Source: Pteria penguin (taxonomy: Eukaryota; Mollusca; Bivalvia; Pterioida; Pteriidae). Taken from it: a stretch of 64,000 bases of DNA. Made by a program: the position numbers and the translations under genes. The notes beneath the pieces are model-generated. The model did no database searches and was not told where the DNA came from. It saw only the letters and a list, made by a program, of their open reading frames with translations. Shown piece after piece: positions 35,352 to 45,865 of this stretch (its first letter is position 1; each line of letters starts with the position of its first letter). Location: NCBI GenBank assembly GCA_035048485.1, contig CM068593.1, positions 3,360,535 to 3,424,534 of the forward strand, given 5' to 3'.

Positions 35352-35533
35352 CATGCGCGGATCCAGAATTTTTTGTCAGAGGGGGTCCAACCAAAAAAGG
35401 TAAATTTTTCTCTTAGACGAGGGGGGTGGGGGTCCAACCCCAAAAATGCCCAAATATTACCTTTTTTTGGTAAAATTTTCGGATTCCAGGGGGGGACCCT
35501 AACCCCCCCCCCTCCCCTCTGTATCCGCGCATG
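35352..35533. mobile_element. 182-bp MITE with CATGCGCGGAT ends, inserted in E1
   Basis: Starts CATGCGCGGATCCAGA and ends TGTATCCGCGCATG, inverted repeats. It is flanked by GACGT on both sides (35347-35351 and 35534-35538). The inside has GGGGGTCCAACC-type repeats in both orientations. It resembles the MITE at 20980-21130 in general design but is not the same sequence. Insertion inside E1 means it is younger than E1. Confidence 0.75.
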
Positions 35534-36132
35534 GACGTAGCATTGCTTCTCATTGGCGTATTTCAGAAAAGTCGAGGCGTATCAATCTTTAGTAAAAAGA
35601 TGCACCACATCTATACAGGATTTCTGAAGTATTCAAGATTCTATGTCATGTCCAAAAAAAAAAAAAAAAAAAAAACTGTGCCACCTCTAAACACTGTTTC
35701 ACCTTCAAACACTGTTGGGTATATTCCCTTCAATAATAAAGAAAACTGTGCAACCCAATCAAACACCGCGCTCTTTAAATTTTATAATCGGACAATCCGA
35801 ATGGTACAGCGATATTGACAATCAGTATAATACTAATAATCTTATCTAGAAATGAATAAGTGTGAGTATATATTAGTACGAGCTCTCTTTAATTCCGTAA
35901 GTACACATTTCTATATAATATAAAATAAATCTTTATCTATTCTATATAAAAATAAAGTAAAGCATAGATTATCTTTTTGTTTAAAGGATACGGATGTTTT
36001 TGTTTTGTTTTGTTTTGTTTTTTTTTTTCAATTTTTATAATAGTGAATTTTTTGCGAGTTGGCTTAAAGTATTACGCGGCAAAACTACCTGCAGCAGACT
36101 ACTTTTTCTTGAGAGTGTATATATTTGCAATC
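35534..36132. other. Non-coding spacer ahead of the glycoprotein gene
   Basis: A poly-A run (about 35655-35675), short imperfect repeats around 35690-35720 (CACTGTTTCACCTTCAAACACTGTT) and a T-rich tract at 36000-36035. The small frames here have low-complexity translations. The promoter of the following gene is not clear; TATATATTTGC at 36118 lies too close to the start codon. Confidence 0.4.
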
Positions 36133-37821
36133 ATGAGGGTTATTGTGTTTATTGCGTTTATTGCGTTATTGTCCTATGGATATAGCTTAGATCTACACAG
36201 AAATGGATGTTACTGGACATCATTGACAGATTCGTCATGGTTGTGCTCAGTTGATGATGATTGCCTCGTTCATTTAACAGACATGATGTCTTGGATGACA
36301 GTTATTGAGGTGCCACCAGCTACGTGTACAGCATTTGAAGTCGTAATTGACAAGAGTATGTCACATGCAAGAGTCATAATCCATAACTTTTGCAATGCAA
36401 AAGTGACTAACCAAGGGACTCGCAACATCATTGAGACCTGTATATCTAATGAAGGTAAGACAAATAGATCCTAGAGTCAATTTATAACCAATGTCATAAA
36501 TAAAAAGCTGAAAAAAAAAAGATTTTTTTATATCTTTACGATTGCATTCATACAACAATGCAAGTTTCTATTTTTTATTTTTGTAGAAACGTCTCAGTCT
36601 CAGCAATCTACATCACAGACATCGCCATCGACATCACCATCTTCATCTACATTGACATCACCTACATCGACATCACCATCTTCACCTACATCGACATCAC
36701 CAATTTCACCTGCATCACCATTTTCACCTGCATCACCATCAGCACTGCCATCATCACCATCAGCATCACCACAACTACCACCTCAGTCATCAACATCATT
36801 GAGTAATATAATATGGATGGCCATTGGCGTCATAGCAGGTATCCTTTTATTTTAATTTCTATCAATCACTTTACATTTAAAATTTCGCTAGAAATTAAGG
36901 TGTATTTATAACAGCAAATCAAAATGACCTTTTGAATATATTACAATATAAATCAATGACTTTTGTGTCATTTGACTGAATTTTTATTCTATTTTATATT
37001 GAAGTAGGTATGATAGATAAATAGTCACTACATCCTTAATGATATAGCATTTTTTTCAGGTGTTTCTAGTGTTATCAGTTTAACATACCAGTTATACCGT
37101 TTTATAAAAAAGTGTAAAAAGAAAACAGTTCTGAGACCATATAATATTAAAAGAGATAGGCTGGAGGGTTTTGAAGAAATATCTCTTCTTCCAGTAAGAT
37201 TTTTTTTTCTTTCTTTTACAGTTGCATGTCTAGTAATAATGGCTGTATTGCTGTTAATAGGTAAATTATTTACTTTTTATAGTTTTTCTTCGGGGTCACT
37301 TTAGACAGTTAAGAGGTTTGTTGATAGAAGTTATTATAATGTATTTACAACAACCCGAACCACAACCTGAACTACAATTGCAACCACAACCTGAACCACA
37401 ACTGCAACCACTACCACAACTACAACCCACACCTCAACCACGACTCGGACCTCAACCACGACTCAGACCTCAACCACGACTCAGACTCCGACCACACACT
37501 TATAACTTGAGACCAAGAAAGTAAAAGGTATTAACATAGTAATAAAATCACATAATTTATGTTTATGAAACATGTATTTCTTGCATTATTCTTACCTTGG
37601 GATGTGATGATTATTTTATCAACAGTACATTACTTGCATTATTCTTACCTTGGGATGTGATGATTATTTTATCAACAGTACATTGGGTTTTTTTCTCTTT
37701 TCATTAGGTCACAGATGTAAAAAAAAAAACAGAAACACCAGTGAATACCACATTAGATCTAAATTCCTTAAATGATGGTGATGAAGAAGAAGAAGATATC
37801 ATATATATCCGTGAGCTATAA
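36133..37821 (+). CDS. Spliced mucin-like type I membrane glycoprotein of E1
   Basis: Four exons are proposed: 36133-36454 (donor GTAAGA), 36587-36838 (acceptor TTTTTGTAG), 37060-37193 (acceptor TTTTTTCAG, donor GTAAGA) and 37708-37821 (acceptor TTCATTAG). Phases 1, 1, 0 fit and give 273 residues. Layout: signal peptide (MRVIVFIAFIALLSYGYS), a roughly 90-residue ectodomain with six cysteines, an 80-residue Ser/Thr/Pro stalk suited to O-glycosylation, one membrane segment (IIWMAIGVIAG and on), a basic stop-transfer KKCKKK and an acidic tail (DGDEEEEDIIYIREL). The family is not recognised. An attachment or immune-decoy role is conceivable, but no fusion peptide or heptad repeats are seen. Introns set it apart from the intronless virus genes. 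Confidence 0.65.
37222..37524 (+). other. Alternative 3' exons of the glycoprotein gene
   Basis: Two extra candidate exons lie in the last intron. One, 37222-37260 (acceptor TTTTACAG, donor GTAAAT), is 39 bases, phase 1 in and out, and encodes a hydrophobic ACLVIMAVLLLI that could rebuild the membrane segment. The other, 37309-37524 (acceptor TTAGACAG), is phase 0, joins exon three in frame and encodes a proline/glutamine/arginine-rich tail (QPEPQ... ending HTYNLRPRK) before a stop. Their phases match upstream donors, so isoforms with different cytoplasmic tails are plausible. The evidence is splice-site pattern and open frame only. Confidence 0.4.
37574..37684 (+). repeat. 56-bp tandem duplication in an intron
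   Basis: The string CTTGCATTATTCTTACCTTGGGATG and its continuation to ATCAACAGTACATT occur twice, almost unchanged, between the alternative and last exons. Confidence 0.9.
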
Positions 37822-38630
37822 TTAATTAATTTTTTTGGTTTGTCTGTCTATAAACAAATACTTTTGGTTTTTTCTGTTTAGAAAATCCATAAAGATCATA
37901 TTTCAAAAGTAGTAATTTCCATTGTTAATCAATTTTTTCATATACATTATGTATCTAAGTAAGAATTACCTTCCTTTCTATGTGAGTATACATTAGACTT
38001 AAGAATTGTTAATTATATCTATTACTTTTAAGTGTTATATTCTTTAGTTTATGGTTATAGCGGTGGTTTTCTAATACAGTGCAGTCAATAATATGACTAG
38101 TGTAACACTCTTAAGTATCACTATATCTATAATATTAGTTCAGAAAATTTCTATAGCATCCTATATACAATATTCTAAGGCACTCTATATTTCATACTCT
38201 AAGGTGTTTCACAATATCTACCTATTAATTACATCTATTACATGTAATACTGATAAGTGTGGTTGTAGTTCTCTGTTCAAGTGCAGTCAGTAATACATGT
38301 GGTGCTCCTAAGCGTTATAACTTATACTCTTCAGTCAATGATTATGGTGGAGGTGATAATGGTGGAGATGGTGGTAGTACTCTGTTACAACACAATTAGT
38401 AATATGTGTGGTACTCTTAAATATCATTATATCTATCTCATTATTAATTATCTATTACATGTATAACACTCATTACTCATTATTTACAAATATCTTTCTA
38501 ACCCATTCCTTACCTTAAACAAGCACCTGGAACACGCTTTTAAAATCTCCGGCATTCATTTTCTTATCTGCAACCTCATTCCAGATTCTCACTTCTATGT
38601 TAAGTTCAGTAGTGCTTAGTCTTGTAAACT
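37822..38630. other. AT-rich region with degenerate repeats
   Basis: No gene supported. Between about 38070 and 38470 a motif like GTGCAGTCAGTAATA...GTGGTACTCTTAAGTATCACTATATCTAT recurs three times imperfectly. The small frames here are not convincing. A TGGTGGAGGTGATAATGG short repeat is inside. Confidence 0.45.
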
Positions 38631-38909
38631 TCACACACATTTTAATTTATTTTCTTGATTCACATCTTTAGCGAATAAAAGTTTTAATTCATCATCACAC
38701 AGTTCGTATGATATGTGTTTATGTATAGGTTCAGTAAAACATTCCAAACAAATAAATAAACTAATAGTCTTTGCCTTTCTTACGATAGAGATATTTCTTT
38801 CGAATGAAAAATCATTTATACATTCACATACATCAGAGATGTCAATTGAATTATTAACTTTCTCTAAATTGAAAGAACAATTCATTGTGAATGATTCTGA
38901 ATGATTCAC
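38631..38909 (-). CDS. Orphan 92-residue protein, minus strand
   Basis: Not recognised. Open frame with six cysteines (CECIND, FICLECF, ELCDDELKLLF) and balanced charge; not low-complexity. A TATA-like string on the minus strand (GGTATAAACACG, about 38951-38962) lies some 45 bases upstream of the ATG at 38909, a good spacing. The strand is opposite to the main E1 block but the same as the BTB-like gene. Possibly an accessory virus gene. Confidence is limited because similarity cannot be judged. Confidence 0.4.
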   Translation of the reverse strand: MNHSESFTMNCSFNLEKVNNSIDISDVCECINDFSFERNISIVRKAKTISLFICLECFTEPIHKHISYELCDDELKLLFAKDVNQENKLKCV

Positions 38910-39050
38910 TGTTCAATTCACAAGTGAGTGTGAAAAGGGTGTGTAATGGGCGTGTTTATACCCAACAGTTGCTGACTCAGGCGTGATGTAGAAGATCAAT
39001 ATCTATGTAGGTTAATAAACTTTCAGTATTTGAAAGTATATTCAAATCTG

Positions 39051-39087
<37 letters not shown>

Positions 39088-39714
39088 GTTTGTACTGTAC
39101 TGTAGCTTTGTTCAAGGTAAATAAGAAGGTAAATAAACTTCTTATTGTCTATATACTTACATCATTTAGGGTTGGGTGAATTAGATTAAAAAAAACTTAA
39201 ATAACTCGAACCACATTTCTACTTACTCTACTGCGCTCCATGTTTATTCTGTACTGCGTTTTAACCTACTCTAAAACTAGTAAGCGGACTTTAAATACGT
39301 TTGAAGAACCTTGTACTATCTATAATTAAAAGGGATAATCTATAACTACATAAGTTATAATATAGACAATTGCATTCAATTACACTTTGTATTTATATTT
39401 GTATAAAAAAAATCAATTTAATATGTTGTCATTTATCGAAATAAGACTAGTATACATTTCATCTCCCGTTTACTACTTTTAGTATACACTCATGATATCA
39501 CGTGATTAAAACATGTTCTAATTTTCGTAAGACCATTGTCAATACTCATAAATAATAGTTTCATAGTGAACATCTGTTGTAATGAAAAATACATGTATGT
39601 AAATTCTATTATATCGCGGTAAAAATCCCACCACACGTAGTATCAACACAGGTAATACAACCCCCCCCCCTTTCCACGCATACTTATTGTAATCCTTTCG
39701 TTGAGTTGTTTTAT

Positions 39715-39965
39715 ATTTATACACAAGGAGTGTACATTGATTTTTATGTGATACAGATAAATATTTCTTTATTTTTTCTATGATAATGAATATAGATATG
39801 TTATTATCCATTTTTTATATGTACAAGTTGTATGTAATGATTTTTTTATATATATACACAAGTAGTGTGCAATGTTTTCTTTATATTTTGTACGATTGAT
39901 ATATTTTATACACATGTAGTGTGCAATGATTTCTTTATATTTTGTATGATTGATATATCTTTATT
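39715..39965. repeat. Degenerate ~60-120-bp tandem repeats
   Basis: TATACACAAGTAGTGTGCAATGTTTTCTTTATATTTTGTACGATTG and variants occur at about 39718, 39822, 39853 and 39909. The last two are nearly identical. Confidence 0.65.
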
Positions 39966-40319
39966 TATATGATTATAAACATCAAAAAATGATGAAAATA
40001 AATTGTGAAAATAAATTGTTAAAATTGGCAGTAAGAAGTTTCATTTATGTTAAGAAACACTCTTGTATTGTCCTGAAGGCATCCTGTTCAGACATGAAAA
40101 AGTACTTTGTACCAAAACTACCCTGTTTAGACATGAAAGCTTTGAATTAATTAAAGTTGTGGAAATGGTAGATTGCAAAACGATCTCTTTAAAGAGGGTA
40201 GCAAAAAGTAATCAAGATTGAAATGTGAGAAGCCATGCGTATAGTAAAACGTAGGTTTTAACAGGACTTGTGTCTTTATCTGGTCATATTCGTAGACGGA
40301 TATGGTATAAAAAAAAACC

Positions 40320-40369
40320 AGGAAACACCGAACCTTAGCGTAAAAAGAGTCTAACGTACGGTGTTTCCT
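40320..40369. other. 11-bp perfect stem hairpin
   Basis: AGGAAACACCG (40320-40330) and its inverse CGGTGTTTCCT (40359-40369) flank a 28-base loop with a further short pairing possibility (AGCGT/AACGT). It could be an RNA structure or a protein site; nothing else shows its role. Confidence 0.5.
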
Positions 40370-40574
40370 ACGAGGAATTTCGAAGTCACAATTGTTTTCC
40401 TGTTATTTCGCACGAACGATGAGGCCATTGTTTCGGGAGGAAGGAAGATACAGTCCAGCATTAATCATATGTAAAGTTGAAAATATCACATAGTTTCAGC
40501 GTCAAATAAAGCTAAGAGAGATTTGAAAACTGTATTACAAAGCCCATGTGATTATACAAACAATAGTCATGTGC

Positions 40575-40709
40575 TCACTTTAAAGTTTGAAGAAAAAAAA
40601 ACCACAAGTAATGTGTGCAATATACTTCGGAGGATGCATGTAAGGGAGTGTGTGTTGTCTGTATTATATCTGCAAAAGGACTTAAAATTATCAATAACAT
40701 ATAAATCAT
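40575..40709 (-). CDS. Possible 44-residue hydrophobic leader protein
   Basis: The minus-strand ATG at 40709 is in the position equivalent to the ATG of the PC4-like gene in the left terminal repeat and follows the mirrored TATA motifs. The product is MIYMLLIILSPFAD, a signal-peptide-like start, then 30 polar residues with little pattern. It may be the first exon of a spliced gene or chance. No family is recognised. Confidence 0.25.
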   Translation of the reverse strand: MIYMLLIILSPFADIIQTTHTPLHASSEVYCTHYLWFFFLQTLK

Positions 40710-41128
40710 GATTAAACGAAACGCCGATTTATATAGGTGTCGAATGAATACAAAAAATGACATTTATTCATTTATAGCAAAACGTAATCAAGATTGGAAT
40801 GTGTGGATCGGGAGTAGCAGAGAGTGATAGCAGAGAGTGGATTGGGAGGAGCAGTGAGTGGTAGTGAGGCTCCTGAGGAGCAGTGAGGCTCCTGAGAAGC
40901 AGTGAGTGGTAGTGAGGCTCCTGAGGAGCAGTGAGGCTCGTGAGGAGCAGTGAGTGGTAGTGAGGCTCCTGAGGAGCAGTGAGGCTCCTGAGAAGCAGTG
41001 AGTGGTAGTGAGGCTCCTGAGGAGCAGTGAGGCTCGTGAGGAGCAGTGAGTGGTAGTGAGGCTCCTGAGGAGCAGTGAGGCTCGTGAGGAGCAGTGAGTG
41101 GTAGACCCCCCCCCAATTTACATCTACT
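40710..41128 (-). repeat. Right terminal inverted repeat of E1
   Basis: Inverted homologue of 21139-21556. The inner AT-rich part keeps both TATA motifs: TATAAAT at about 40770-40776 and a TATATAAA-like string near 40728-40735 on the minus strand. A start codon at 40709 lies exactly at its inner edge, as on the left side. The GC-rich minisatellite, with GCTCCTGAGGAGC palindromes, fills the outer 280 bases. Confidence 0.9.
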
Positions 41129-41134
41129 ATCCAT
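41129..41134. repeat. Right target-site duplication of Polinton E1
   Basis: ATCCAT following the right terminus CATCTACT; identical to 21133-21138. Confidence 0.92.
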
Positions 41135-41167
41135 GTAAATCTGAACAAGTATTATGAAATGCTAGAT

Positions 41168-41448
41168 GTCATAGGCCTTGTGGTATCGCGCTGGACTCCT
41201 GATCGAGAGGCCGGGGTTCGAATCCCGCTCTGGTCATGCCAGTGTCCTGTCCTTCGGATGAGACAGTAAAAACCGAGGCCCCGTGTCGTGGTATGCAGAG
41301 CACGTTAAAGATCCCTCACTGCTTGGGGGGGGGGGGGGTTCCGTTGCAAAGATCAAAATTTGTATGCCCCGCATCAGGCAGATACCGTCACCATATACGT
41401 GAAATATTCGTGGTATGACGTTAAACAAAAATCAATCAATCAATCAAT
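41168..41448 (+). mobile_element. tRNA-derived SINE, second copy
   Basis: Same family as 8619-8902: B box GGTTCGAATCC, shared core GATGAGACAGTAAAAACCGAGG and CAGGCAGATACCGTCACC, and a tail of AATC repeats. A run of about 13 G interrupts it near 41326. A clean target duplication was not found. Confidence 0.8.
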
Positions 41449-41536
41449 AGAAGTCATTATATTATGTAATATCATGTATATATAAGTTCAGGTATCGCAT
41501 TCTAGGTACGACTAATCCGGATGTTTTTGTCATTTT

Positions 41537-44010
41537 CTACATAAGATTGCTGAGTCTTCTCTGTGAAGCACGTCGTATATTGCTATACTTCTCATGTAAG
41601 GCGTTGGAGTAGGATTGGTAGGCTCCATGGTAGTCACGTATCCTCTCCTGACAGATACCCAGGATGTGCCATGATATAGCTCTCAGTGGTTCACATATGT
41701 GGTATCCGTCATCCTTGTGCACTAGTGTATAAAGGTCACTGACGATATTCTGTACTAACTGATGATGTCCGAGGTGGTAATAAGAGAGACATTCAAGGAA
41801 GAAGGAGGTAACTTGTGGTGGACTATACATGTGGCCTTCTCGATCCTCTGTTGTTTGCTGTACGCGGTTATGCAGGTGGTCCAGATGCTCGGCTGATTGA
41901 TGCTCTAGCCTAAGTTCAGGAATACTCATCGTAGGTACTAGATGTATCAGAAATGCAAAGTTCCGTCTACACATTGCTAGGTATGAAAGATCATCACCGC
42001 CAGCTGCTTTGTAACAATCTACGTTCCGAGTATCTATATACATTAAATATGGATTCTGTAGCCGTACTTTCACTTGCTGAATGATCTTGATGACATATTC
42101 ATACCTCCCACGCCGGTATAAACACAAAGCGATCTCTATATAGTGACAGACGGAATCCATGCCACATCGATTTATTGTCTTTAAAAGTTTGGTCTCTATT
42201 CGATACAACTCTTTGTTGCTTATTGAACAACTATTGGAAATAGTAGCATGATACAAGGCTGCGTAATGACCTATATGATAACGCCACCATATTCCCAGAA
42301 TCTGATCATTGAAAGGATCACTATTTGTCCGTAAAAGATCATTCAATATCTGTAATACAGGTAACTGACATTCAATAGTTTTCTGAATAGGAGGTAGGAA
42401 ATGATAAAATTCAGCAAAAAGTCCAATGTCACGTCGGCTCTTTTGATTCATTTGAATATAGCTTTCTAGTATATAGACGGTGATAGGTCTGTGTATAATA
42501 TTATCCATGTCACGTCGTAATGACGGACATCTCAACAAACAAGCGTATCCTTCACTGTGTAACATACTGAGGTGGTCCATTAATCTCTTTTTTTGTCCAG
42601 GCTGAAATTTTTCGATAAGCATATTGTTTTCAGGGATGAAGAAATTCGGTAAATACTCGTTGTCTACCCAATTGAGAATTTTACACAAACATTGCCAAAA
42701 ACATTTGATTAATTTATTGGGAACCCATTGCACTGTTGAATCCAATATTACCCAGAAAACTGCAGTCTTGAGGTAATAAGAGCAGAGAATGGAATCGATT
42801 TCTTCCACAGTGTTTATGGCTTCTTTTAAAAATATCTTCAGAAGTCCATAACACATGGACTGTGTGTGGTTCATTGCGTGGATAAGTTTATTTTCAGTAG
42901 CCGAAAACGACAAACGCCATTCCACAAATTCATACCGTGATTGTTTTGCACTTATGGGTACGAAATGAACACCGGATGTAACAATATCTTGAACTACTTC
43001 CAAAGGTGGCCATTTACGTCTCAGTAGCCTTTCTATACTTCCATAAGCAGCACGAGGCCATTGACTGGAATGTAAGCAGTATGCACGGTCGTATTCAGTC
43101 AATAACAATCTTCCACTATTACAAGGACCATGGATAATTTCTGATTCTTTTCTACACGGATTCTCTTCTCTCCAGAGCTGACTAGACACGTATGTCTCAG
43201 ACGGATATGATACACGTGACCTTTGAATATCAAGGTGATATGCGTTCCCTACTAATCTTAATAACACAAAGCCCGGTCTGGTTTTATCAGACTCCATCAA
43301 TAACACTGTCATATTGTCATCGTATTGATGATACTGTGTAATAGAATTAATGACTTCGACGTGACGATGTATACACATATAGTCAATGTCAGAAGAGGAT
43401 AATCTAAATCCCTCTGAGATACTTCCGCTAAGATATGGATACCATTCTGTATTCGCTTTACTACACAGCAAACGGGAAAACTCATTCCATAGATCTGTTA
43501 CCTGCCGCCTGTCCCTGATAACACCCTCATCCCCTATGATATCACACGCCAGTAAGTATAATCCATATGACACGTGTCCGATGAACTGATCGAACTCCGG
43601 CACTGCAACCAGAAAGGACTATTAATATATTTATAATAGATATATATTTATCATTAGAGGTTTTGATATCGGTTGTTTCTTGATATCTCTTGATACTGTT
43701 GTAGCTTTGTCGTACATGTCTGAAACATTTTGATATAATGCTTGCTCCCATATTATTTTACTCTGTCTGGTGTTGATTCCACCATACATTCAGATGAATT
43801 ATCTTTTCTATTTCATGGCTTGATATAAAGCATATTTAACCTGAATGAATTATATAAGTTAAAACTGAATGAAAATGTTAACTTATCTAATATATTGAAA
43901 AGAAGGGAAAAACATATATAATGTAAACGATATTTTCACTAACCTGTGACCTCTTGACCTCTATATAAATCATTGAGATACACCTCATCTTCATTGTATT
44001 TAGCAGCCAT
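41537..44010 (-). CDS. Mab-21/cGAS-like receptor (cGLR), two exons
   Basis: Nucleotidyltransferase-fold protein of the Mab-21/cGAS family, much expanded in bivalves, where members sense nucleic acids and make cyclic dinucleotides for STING. Exon 1 is 43944-44010 (ATG at 44010, donor CACAG/GTTAGT); exon 2 is 41537-43602 (acceptor TGGTTGCAG). The 341-base intron is phase 1 and the protein is 710 residues. Motifs: G82-S83 in LSGSISEGF, D94 and D96 in SSSDIDYM, third acid D147 in AYHLDIQ, so the catalytic set appears complete. The helical Mab-21 C-lobe follows (SFSATENKLIHAMNHTQSMCYGLLKIFLK), then 300 residues that look TPR-like. No break is seen. It ends 409 bases from Polinton E1. Confidence 0.87.
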
Positions 44011-45773
44011 GACACCTTTTATAGGACATCAACCTGTGTAAAAATAGATATGGCACAATGTGATATGAGTGGAAATAGTAAAATTCATTTGTTGGGGGTG
44101 GAGGGTGGGGTGGGGTTGTTAAATTCTTTTGATATAGTCCGATGTCCCAAATACAAAAATAAATAGTCATGACACAGGGGTCCGGCACCATAAACTGAGG
44201 AAATACTTGCCACATAATTTCAAATTCTTCTGTTCAATCTTGAATTAATAATTGGGATTTTGGATTTTATGGAGTTTTATCACTAAATAGAATTTAATCA
44301 TTTTGCATGACAATTTATTTGAATGTTCATAATGGAATAAATAAAAAATAAATGAGCCAGACCCGGAAAATATAACCACCTTTTTCCGTGTTTTGTTATA
44401 CTGGATCGCAATACTGTTGATACTTCTGTATATTGTATTTCACTTTCAACTAATGTATAATGTATCTAACGACACGCTTCATCATTTGTCCTAAAATAAG
44501 ACTTCAATAGTAGTGTAGAAGTGTCCAATTTGATCAACCAGAAGGCTAGTTATCCTTCTGTTGTACTATATAGGAATATGAAGGATTGATCAAGCGTGAA
44601 ACCTGAAATACAAGAGTTACCTTCTCTTTCTTGAAAAGGGTGGGGACAAGGAAATGAACCAATCAGAATTCAAAAAGATGATTGACAGGTCATGTAACAT
44701 AAAGAAAAGATAAAGCATTCCCAAACAGTATTCGAGAGAAAAAAAAGAGGGGAGGGGGCGTTACTTTAAAAGATTTCACATTCGATTGGGTCGCCTACCA
44801 GGATACATAGAAAATCGATAATGAATCGAACCGAGTGTTTTGAGAATTATAAATGAATATTTCTGAGATGAAAGGGAAAGATTTCGATTTTAAGCGGACA
44901 ATGTCAATAATAAATATATAAGATTGAAAGGGGGAGGTTAACTAGAATGGAATGAAAATTTTATTAGAACTTGAAAGGTACTGATGGACAGCGCAAGGTA
45001 GAATAGTTAACATGAAGAAATCGACAACGTTTTAGCAATACGAAGGAGACAGGTGCTTTAAGACAAAGGAGACTCGTAATGCTTTTGCAAAAATCGATAA
45101 ACGAGATAAAAATGAGCTAAAGGTGAGCTAGAAGGGATGACAACGACGAAGGCAGGTGTGTTAAGACAAAAGAGAGTCGCAATGTATTCAAATCGATAAA
45201 TGCAATGTGGAAGAATCTTGATATTTTGGATATAACAAAGAGAGACCAATGCACAGGTCTTTTGAATGAAGATGTTTGAAGAAAGTACGTATTGAAAAAG
45301 GAAGTGGGGCGTCGTTCCTTTACTTAAGTGTATAACTTGCAATGATGTCCTTCTGATTTTATTACTTTTTATACGGGTTATAACGATACCAGAATCTTAC
45401 TCGACACAATAGAAAAAGTTGATTCACGTGTAGTTACGTATCAAGGTTAAAAGTTCCTAGATGTTTTGCCCTCGTTAATTAATCATATTACCACACGCTT
45501 AAGTGAACAAATTTATTATCAATGTACATAAAAGCACCACGACAAACCTCCAACTATGTCCGAAGAAAACAGTGTAGAAAAATTATGAATACATTATGTA
45601 TCGATAACCACCAGGTGAATTGAATTAAAAAGAAAAATCAAAGAAAAAAAGGGGGTGGGGGTTAATAATGAAACAATGAAAATAAGTTATATCACGGACA
45701 AAGAGGAATAACTGTAATCTAATCTAATTAATTTTTCATTCAGTAATCACACTTCAAGCGCTTTTTCCCGTTA
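44011..45773. other. Intergenic region upstream of the cGLR gene
   Basis: No gene or known repeat is recognised. It should contain the promoter of the cGLR gene (minus strand), but no clear TATA motif stands out. A GGGGTGGAGGGTGGGG tract at 44095 and several short G-rich runs are present. Confidence 0.5.
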
Positions 45774-45865
45774 GAGCAGCTCGTCTAGCGTCTGATAGAT
45801 CGCAGATTCGAGGCCCATGTAGTCATACCGGTGTCTGTCCTTCCGATAAGACAATGAAAATTCAT
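45774..45865 (+). mobile_element. Degenerate SINE fragment
   Basis: Matches the tRNA-like end and first body part of the SINEs at 8619 and 41168 (AGATTCGAGGCCC B-box remnant, CATACCGGTGTCTGTCCTTCCGAT, AAGACAATGAAAA). The 3' half is missing. Confidence 0.6.

Larger units (their letters stand above)
38910..40708. other. Right non-coding arm of E1
   Basis: Poly-T at 39055-39086; a poly-C tract at 39661; degenerate tandem copies of a TATACACAAGTAGTGTGCAATG unit between 39715 and 39965; a hairpin at 40320-40369. A fragment TAGCAAAAAGTAATCAAGATTG at 40197 repeats a piece of the nearby right terminal repeat (40774). The small frames lack coding signs. Confidence 0.5.
21139..41128 (+). mobile_element. 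Polinton/Maverick (adintovirus-like) element E1, complete, 19,990 bp
   Basis: Both termini are present: AGTAGATGTAAATTGGGGGGG at the left and its inverted copy at the right, flanked by ATCCAT. Inside are all marker genes of the group: chromodomain integrase, penton, core, double jelly-roll capsid, adenain-like protease, packaging ATPase and DNA polymerase B, all on the plus strand from 23.9 to 33.8 kb. Length and content match bona fide Polintons (15-20 kb). Coding regions are very A/T-rich, unlike E2. Most gene breaks are one-base homopolymer changes, but PolB and the BTB-like gene also hold in-frame stops. The right third (34-40.7 kb) is an accessory region. Confidence 0.95.

Noticed and set aside
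36133..37821. A viral fusion glycoprotein
   Set aside because: No fusion peptide, heptad repeats, furin-type site or size typical of class I-III fusogens is seen; described only as a mucin-like membrane protein.
39539..39811. A 90-residue minus-strand protein
   Set aside because: It crosses degenerate tandem repeats and a poly-C tract and has no recognisable pattern.
45058..45342. A 94-residue minus-strand protein near the cGLR gene
   Set aside because: No family pattern, promoter or splice context; probably chance.
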